Notes under the pieces: model-generated
What the model saw: only the letters and a program-made list of their open reading frames with translations
Database searches by the model: none
What the model was told of the DNA's origin: nothing
Translations under genes and position numbers: made by a program
Shown: positions 60,158-64,000 of the stretch, in pieces
Layout: every line of letters begins with the position of its first letter
Position numbering within the stretch: position 1 is the first letter of the stretch
Assembly: GCA_021521415.1 (NCBI GenBank)
Contig: JAIQDT010000230.1
Span: forward strand, 1,974,501 to 2,038,500
Length of the DNA: 64,000 bases
Reading direction: 5' to 3'
DNA from: Bidens hawaiensis
Lineage: Eukaryota; Streptophyta; Magnoliopsida; Asterales; Asteraceae

Positions 60158-62948
60158 ATGAGCACTGGTGATTACCTGGATCTTCACCCTTCTGAACTCA
60201 AATTCCCATGTAAGTTGTTAATTTCATTTTACTATTATTAGGGTTTTAGTTGGATCGTGTAAAGATTCGAATCATGTAATAGGTTATTGGGTTTTAGTTG
60301 GATCGTGTATTTGTGTTGTTGGGTTTGATGTTAATTGATTACATGTGTGGTTTGAGATTTGTTTGATGATTTAAATTTAGGGGTTTTTGATTGAGTGTCT
60401 GATTGATTAGTTTTTAATTTGTTTATTGTTTATAGAAGTATAAAGTTAGCAACTTTGATTAATAAATAAAAAAAGGTGTGAAATTTGAATGAGTTTTTTT
60501 TAATCCATCAAATTTTGTGCATTATTTAGTTGTTTTAAATATGATGTGAATTTGTGACACGACATGAAACTAACGCAAAATTTTCGGGTTTGGGTTTGGT
60601 CTAAATGATTTCGGGTCAGGTTTAGGTCGAACCCGCAAACCGTTTATCTAAATGGGCTGAATTCGGGTCAATCTAACGGGTTTGCAGTTGACTCGTTTAA
60701 ACCATTTGTTTTTAAAAATGGTTTATTATTATTATTTTTTTTATTATTGTTATTGTTATTATTATTATTATGATTATTATTTTGTAGTGTGAACTTGCGA
60801 TTTGCTTGATAAAGATGTAAATCATGTAATAGGTTATTGGGTTTTGATTGGATCGTGTATTTGTGATGTTGGGTTTGATGTTAACTGGTTACATGTGTGG
60901 TTTGAGATTTGTTTGATGATTTAATAAAGGGGTTTTTTTGATTGAGTGTCTGATTGATTAGCTTTTAATTAGTTATTGTTTATAGAAGTATAAAGTTAGC
61001 AACTTTGATTAATAAAATGAAAAAAGGTGTGAAATTTGTATAAGTTTGTTAAAATCCATCAAATTTTGTACATTTAGTTGTTTTAAGTTTTAACTTTTAA
61101 ATATGGATGTGAATTTTTGACACGACATGCAACTAACACGGGATTTTCTGGTTTGGGTTAGTTTTAGTATCGGGTTCACGGGTTGATCTGTTTGTTTAAC
61201 CCATTTATGTTTTATTATGTTTTTTTGTATGATAAATTAAATTGGTTGTGTATATTATGCCAAAATTTAAAACTAAAAATGAAATTGACATCAGAATGTG
61301 AGATTTTATAAGAAAAATGTTATTTTTATTTTAATTTGCAATTTTTGTTATAAAAATGTAAATTTATAGCATTAATATGTGAAATAATAAAAAATAAAAA
61401 CTTTTGGGTTAAACGAGTCGTGGTTGAGTCAACCCGGCAATATGAGGGTTGTGTTCGGGCTCACGTGATTTTCGGGTTCACGTCTCTAAACTGATCGGGT
61501 TTGTGGGTTGATCCGTTTAACCCATTTATTTTTTAAAATGTTTTTGTATGATAAATTAAACTGGCAGTGTATATTTTGCCAAAATTTAAAACTAAAAATG
61601 AAATTGACATCAGAATGTCAGATTTTATAGGTAAAATGTGATTGTTCTATTTTAATTTGCATTTTTTTTGTTTTAAAAATGTATATTTATAGCATTAATA
61701 TGTGAAACAATAAAAAATGAAAACTTTCGGGTCAAACGGTCGTGTTCGGGTCAACCTGCCAATTTGCGGGTTGTGTTCGGGTTCACGTGTCTTACATTAT
61801 TAGCAGGTTGACCCGTCAATCTGCGGGTCAACTCGCCAATCTTCAGTTTCACGTGTCAACCTGCCAATATGCAGGTTGTGTTCTGGTTCACGTGTCTTGC
61901 GTTATTGGCGGGTTGTGTTCAGGTTCACGTGTCTTCCGTTATTTTCGGGTTCAGGTCGTGTTCGAGTTTGTGTTAAATTTTCGTGTTCCTGTGGGGTTGG
62001 ACCCGCCAATCCGCGAACACGGCCTGTTTAACACCCCTAGTTTTAAATATAAACACTACAAGTTCTTTTTGTCTATAGATTACTGTTAAAAAATACGGAT
62101 TCATCATTCATATGTGTTTTGTGTAGTTGAGCTGAAGAGGCAGAGCACGTGCTCCTTTCAATTAACCAACAAGACTGATCAATATATTGCATTCAAGGTA
62201 CGTAGTTGTTATTTAACTTTCTTTATTGGCTTTTGGTTTATTGGTTTTGAATGAAGTTTTAAAATCTTTTGTTGATGTGTTTGAACTTTGAAGGTTAAAA
62301 CGACCAACCCCAAGAAATATTGTGTCCGTCCAAATAATGGAATTGTGTTACCGAGATCTGTCTGCAATGTCACAGGTAAAAACTTGTTATAATCTTTTTT
62401 CGTGATGAAGTGTGTCTTTATGATATTGAGAGTATTGAAAACTATGCGTTTGTAGTTACAATGCAGGCACAAAAAGAGGCGCCTCCGGATATGCAGTGCA
62501 AAGACAAGTTTCTCTTGCAGGCTGTTGTTGCACCGAACGGAGCGACTGTTAAGGACATTACTGCTGACATGGTGACTCGTTTTTCCATTAAATTTTTAAA
62601 AAATTTAGTATAAAAAAATCTACGGCTATGCAATAATAATAATTATTTTTTATTGTAGTTCAACAAGGAGGAAAATAAGGTTGTCGAGGAGTTCAAATTG
62701 AGGGTTGTATACATACCTGCTAATCCTCCTTCACCTGTTCCCGAAGAATCCGAAGAAGGTTCTTCTCCAAGGGCTGAACATGGAAATCATAATTCTTCAG
62801 GGCCTGATGTTGTAAGTTTTTACTTTATACATGCATATATATGTGTGAGTGAGTGTGTGAAAATTAGTTTGTGATTTTATTGATTATTTGACTGTATGAA
62901 TGCTAGGCAACAAGATCTGTGGAGACCAAAGAGAAACTCTCTAAAGAG
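60158..62948 (+). CDS. VAP27-like vesicle-associated membrane protein-associated protein, 5' part (six exons, 172 codons, continues past window)
   Basis: Plant VAPs are ER-anchored adaptors that bind FFAT-type motifs through an MSP domain and sit at ER-plasma membrane contacts. Exons: 60158-60209, 62127-62197, 62294-62375, 62456-62571, 62659-62811, 62907-62948; all junctions are GT-AG and in phase. The MSP domain occupies about residues 8-128 and shows DLHPSELKFPFELK, a FQLTNKTDQYIAFKVKTTNP core (the K-T-N-P-K-Y surface used for FFAT binding), YCVRPN, and a region ending FKLRVVYIP. A Ser/Pro/Glu-rich linker follows. The expected coiled coil and C-terminal membrane anchor are not in the window, so the 3' end is missing. 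ATG 60158 is chosen because it gives the family start MSTGDYL-like. Intron 1 (1.9 kb) is full of repeats. Confidence 0.92.
60261..61150 (+). repeat. About 330-bp direct duplication in VAP27 intron 1 (offset 550 bp)
   Basis: 60261-60590 and 60811-61150 share AATCATGTAATAGGTTATTGG, TTACATGTGTGGTTTGAGAT, AGAAGTATAAAGTTAGCAAC and ACACGACATG blocks. Each copy runs from host intron sequence into the left end of the hAT-like repeat, so the duplication probably followed its insertion. Confidence 0.85.
61102..62039. mobile_element. hAT-like repeat in VAP27 intron 1, about 938 bp
   Basis: Left end TATGGATGTGAA and right end, reverse complemented, TAGGGGTGTTAA. Flanks CTTTTAAA (61094-61101) and GTTTTAAA (62040-62047) match at 7 of 8; the duplicated left end at 60540 is preceded by a perfect GTTTTAAA. 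CGGGTTCACGTGTC and GGGTTGTGTTCGGG words repeat at the right end. No coding capacity. Confidence 0.55.
61180..61780 (+). repeat. About 320-bp tandem duplication within the intronic hAT-like repeat
   Basis: Copies begin at GGGTTGATCYGTTT near 61180 and 61505. They share GATAAATTAAAYTGG, CCAAAATTTAAAACTAAAAA and TATAGCATTAATATGTGAAA blocks. Confidence 0.8.
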
Positions 62949-63464
62949 GTGAATATGTTTTTTTCCTTTCATTTATTCAGTTATTTTCAAACTTATATTC
63001 AACAAAATAACAGAAGAGAAAAAAAAATGCTATGAATTTATAGGAAATTTACGTATGTCCTAAATATGAACTATGAAGTAATATTTTTATTTTATTGGTT
63101 TTGATTTGGAATTTTGGATATTCACACACGTACATAAATGGGTCGTTGTAATCTCAATCTTTTAAAAATTCTGATATCCATATCACATACACCTGCTTTT
63201 TTGTATAACATAGGTTGAAACATGTCCTCCACACAGACTCATGTAGATGTGTAGTAGCAATAACACAAAAAACATGATATGCTCACAAATGGATATCTAT
63301 TAAGGCCTCAATACTATTTAGTTCACAATAGGTAGTACGTGTCATGGTCTTCATGTCTTATAGTTTTGTGATAATTTGATAACGTTTAGTTTGATACGTA
63401 ATTGCTTATATGCTAGTATCACTGGATGCTTGTGAGTTATGAAATGTCACCTGCCCCAAATTAG

Positions 63465-63583
63465 GGTACATCTATGTTTTAAGAGTATAGTTTTGAGTGT
63501 GGTTATTAGTTATCTATCTATATACAACTAATAGTTAGCTAATACCATACTCTTGACTATAATCATGAAACATAAATGTAGCC
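63465..63583. repeat. About 119-bp imperfect hairpin downstream of the last visible VAP27 exon
   Basis: The left arm (TACATCTATGTTTTAAGAGT...) and the reverse complement of the right arm (TACATTTATGTTTCATGATT...) agree at roughly three quarters of positions over about 55 bp, with a short ATCTATATAC-like loop. Either a small foldback MITE or a transcribed hairpin within an intron. Confidence 0.65.
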
Positions 63584-63734
63584 GAGTATGGTGCAGTGAT
63601 GATTTACAACTTATAAAGATCAAGTGATACACGCAAATACACAGTTATGTGTCCAAAATAAACGTTATAAAATAATTACAAAACTGATAGGACTAGAAGA
63701 CCATAATATATATATATATATATATAAAACCCAT

Positions 63735-64000
63735 GGTTTAAAAAGGCTTTCAGAGGCGCGCCTCGAGGCTTACGCCTCGGCAGCCTCGGTGGAAAAACGC
63801 ATAAGGGGCTTAGCCTCATTAGGGTTTACTGAAACCTAAGCCTCGACCTTGTGAGGCGGTCCGAGGCGGTGAGGCTTCGAGGTGAGGCGGTGAGGCTTAA
63901 GCCTCACTAGAAGTAGTGAAATACTCAAATATGCCAATTTTTTTTATTTTCTGGACTTTTTTTGTTTACCCATTTAGTGCTTAGTGGACTTAATTAGTGG
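63735..64000. repeat. GAGGCGG-rich repeat, cut by window edge
   Basis: After a short (TA)n run (63707-63726), TTTAAAAAGGCTTTCAGAGG begins a GC-rich block of GAGGCGG/GCCTCG words in both orientations, like a common class of plant foldback or MITE sequence. The right boundary is not visible. Confidence 0.55.

Noticed and set aside
59956..60171. 71-codon ORF over the VAP27 start
   Set aside because: Different frame from the MSP-domain reading; it covers the 5' untranslated region.

Overview
The window is nuclear DNA of a flowering plant, almost certainly a eudicot. The evidence is GT-AG spliced genes with AT-rich introns, a YABBY transcription factor, a DUF641 (GIL1/IRKI-type) protein, a VAP27-type ER protein, and dense nests of Ty3/gypsy LTR elements, hAT/Harbinger/Mutator-type elements, SINEs and a Helitron. 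The repeat style resembles Asteraceae, but that is an impression and not proven here. No bacterial, organellar or CRISPR-like features are present.

Layout. 1-15915 is a nest of LTR retrotransposons. Element 1 has an uninterrupted 1538-codon gag-pol and a 2.0-kb 3' LTR, and sits in the leader of element 2. Element 2 has a gag-pol broken by a 2-bp insertion and two stop codons, and is itself inserted in the tail of an older LTR. 15916-44000 is gene-free, AT-rich and full of non-autonomous elements. Many can be delimited exactly by their target-site duplications (TSDs): hAT-like elements at 19688, 21853, 23382 and 34268; a solo LTR at 25992-27092; a TIR element at 28025; a Mutator-like element at 29360; a SINE near 35590; and Harbinger-like MITEs at 36485 and 42071. 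A Helitron candidate at 37329-41984 carries a 178-bp tandem array that is split by a 2.2-kb solo LTR.

44000-64000 is the genic part. A seven-exon YABBY gene (FIL/YAB3 type, 222 aa) lies at 44270-49464. A single-exon DUF641 gene (471 aa) lies at 56270-57685. The 5' part of a VAP27-like gene lies at 60158-62948 and runs off the right edge. All three are on the plus strand and nothing suggests they share a pathway. YABBY proteins set abaxial/lateral organ identity, VAP27 proteins tether the ER to other membranes, and DUF641 proteins are linked to growth and gravitropic responses. Between and inside the genes lie two SINEs, a 5'-truncated LINE, a Harbinger-like MITE in a YABBY intron, and hAT-like DNA in and upstream of the VAP27 gene.

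The most unusual signals are short palindromes in organised arrays: (i) a CCATCGCG/CGCGATGG palindrome just upstream of the TATA box in two unrelated LTRs; (ii) five GTTTCTT...AAGAAAC hairpins mostly 57-58 bp apart in a solo LTR leader; (iii) three pairs of near-palindromes at an exact 20-bp offset in the last YABBY intron. Others are the satellite-carrying Helitron and an acidic upstream ORF in element 2 whose repeats vary mainly at synonymous positions.
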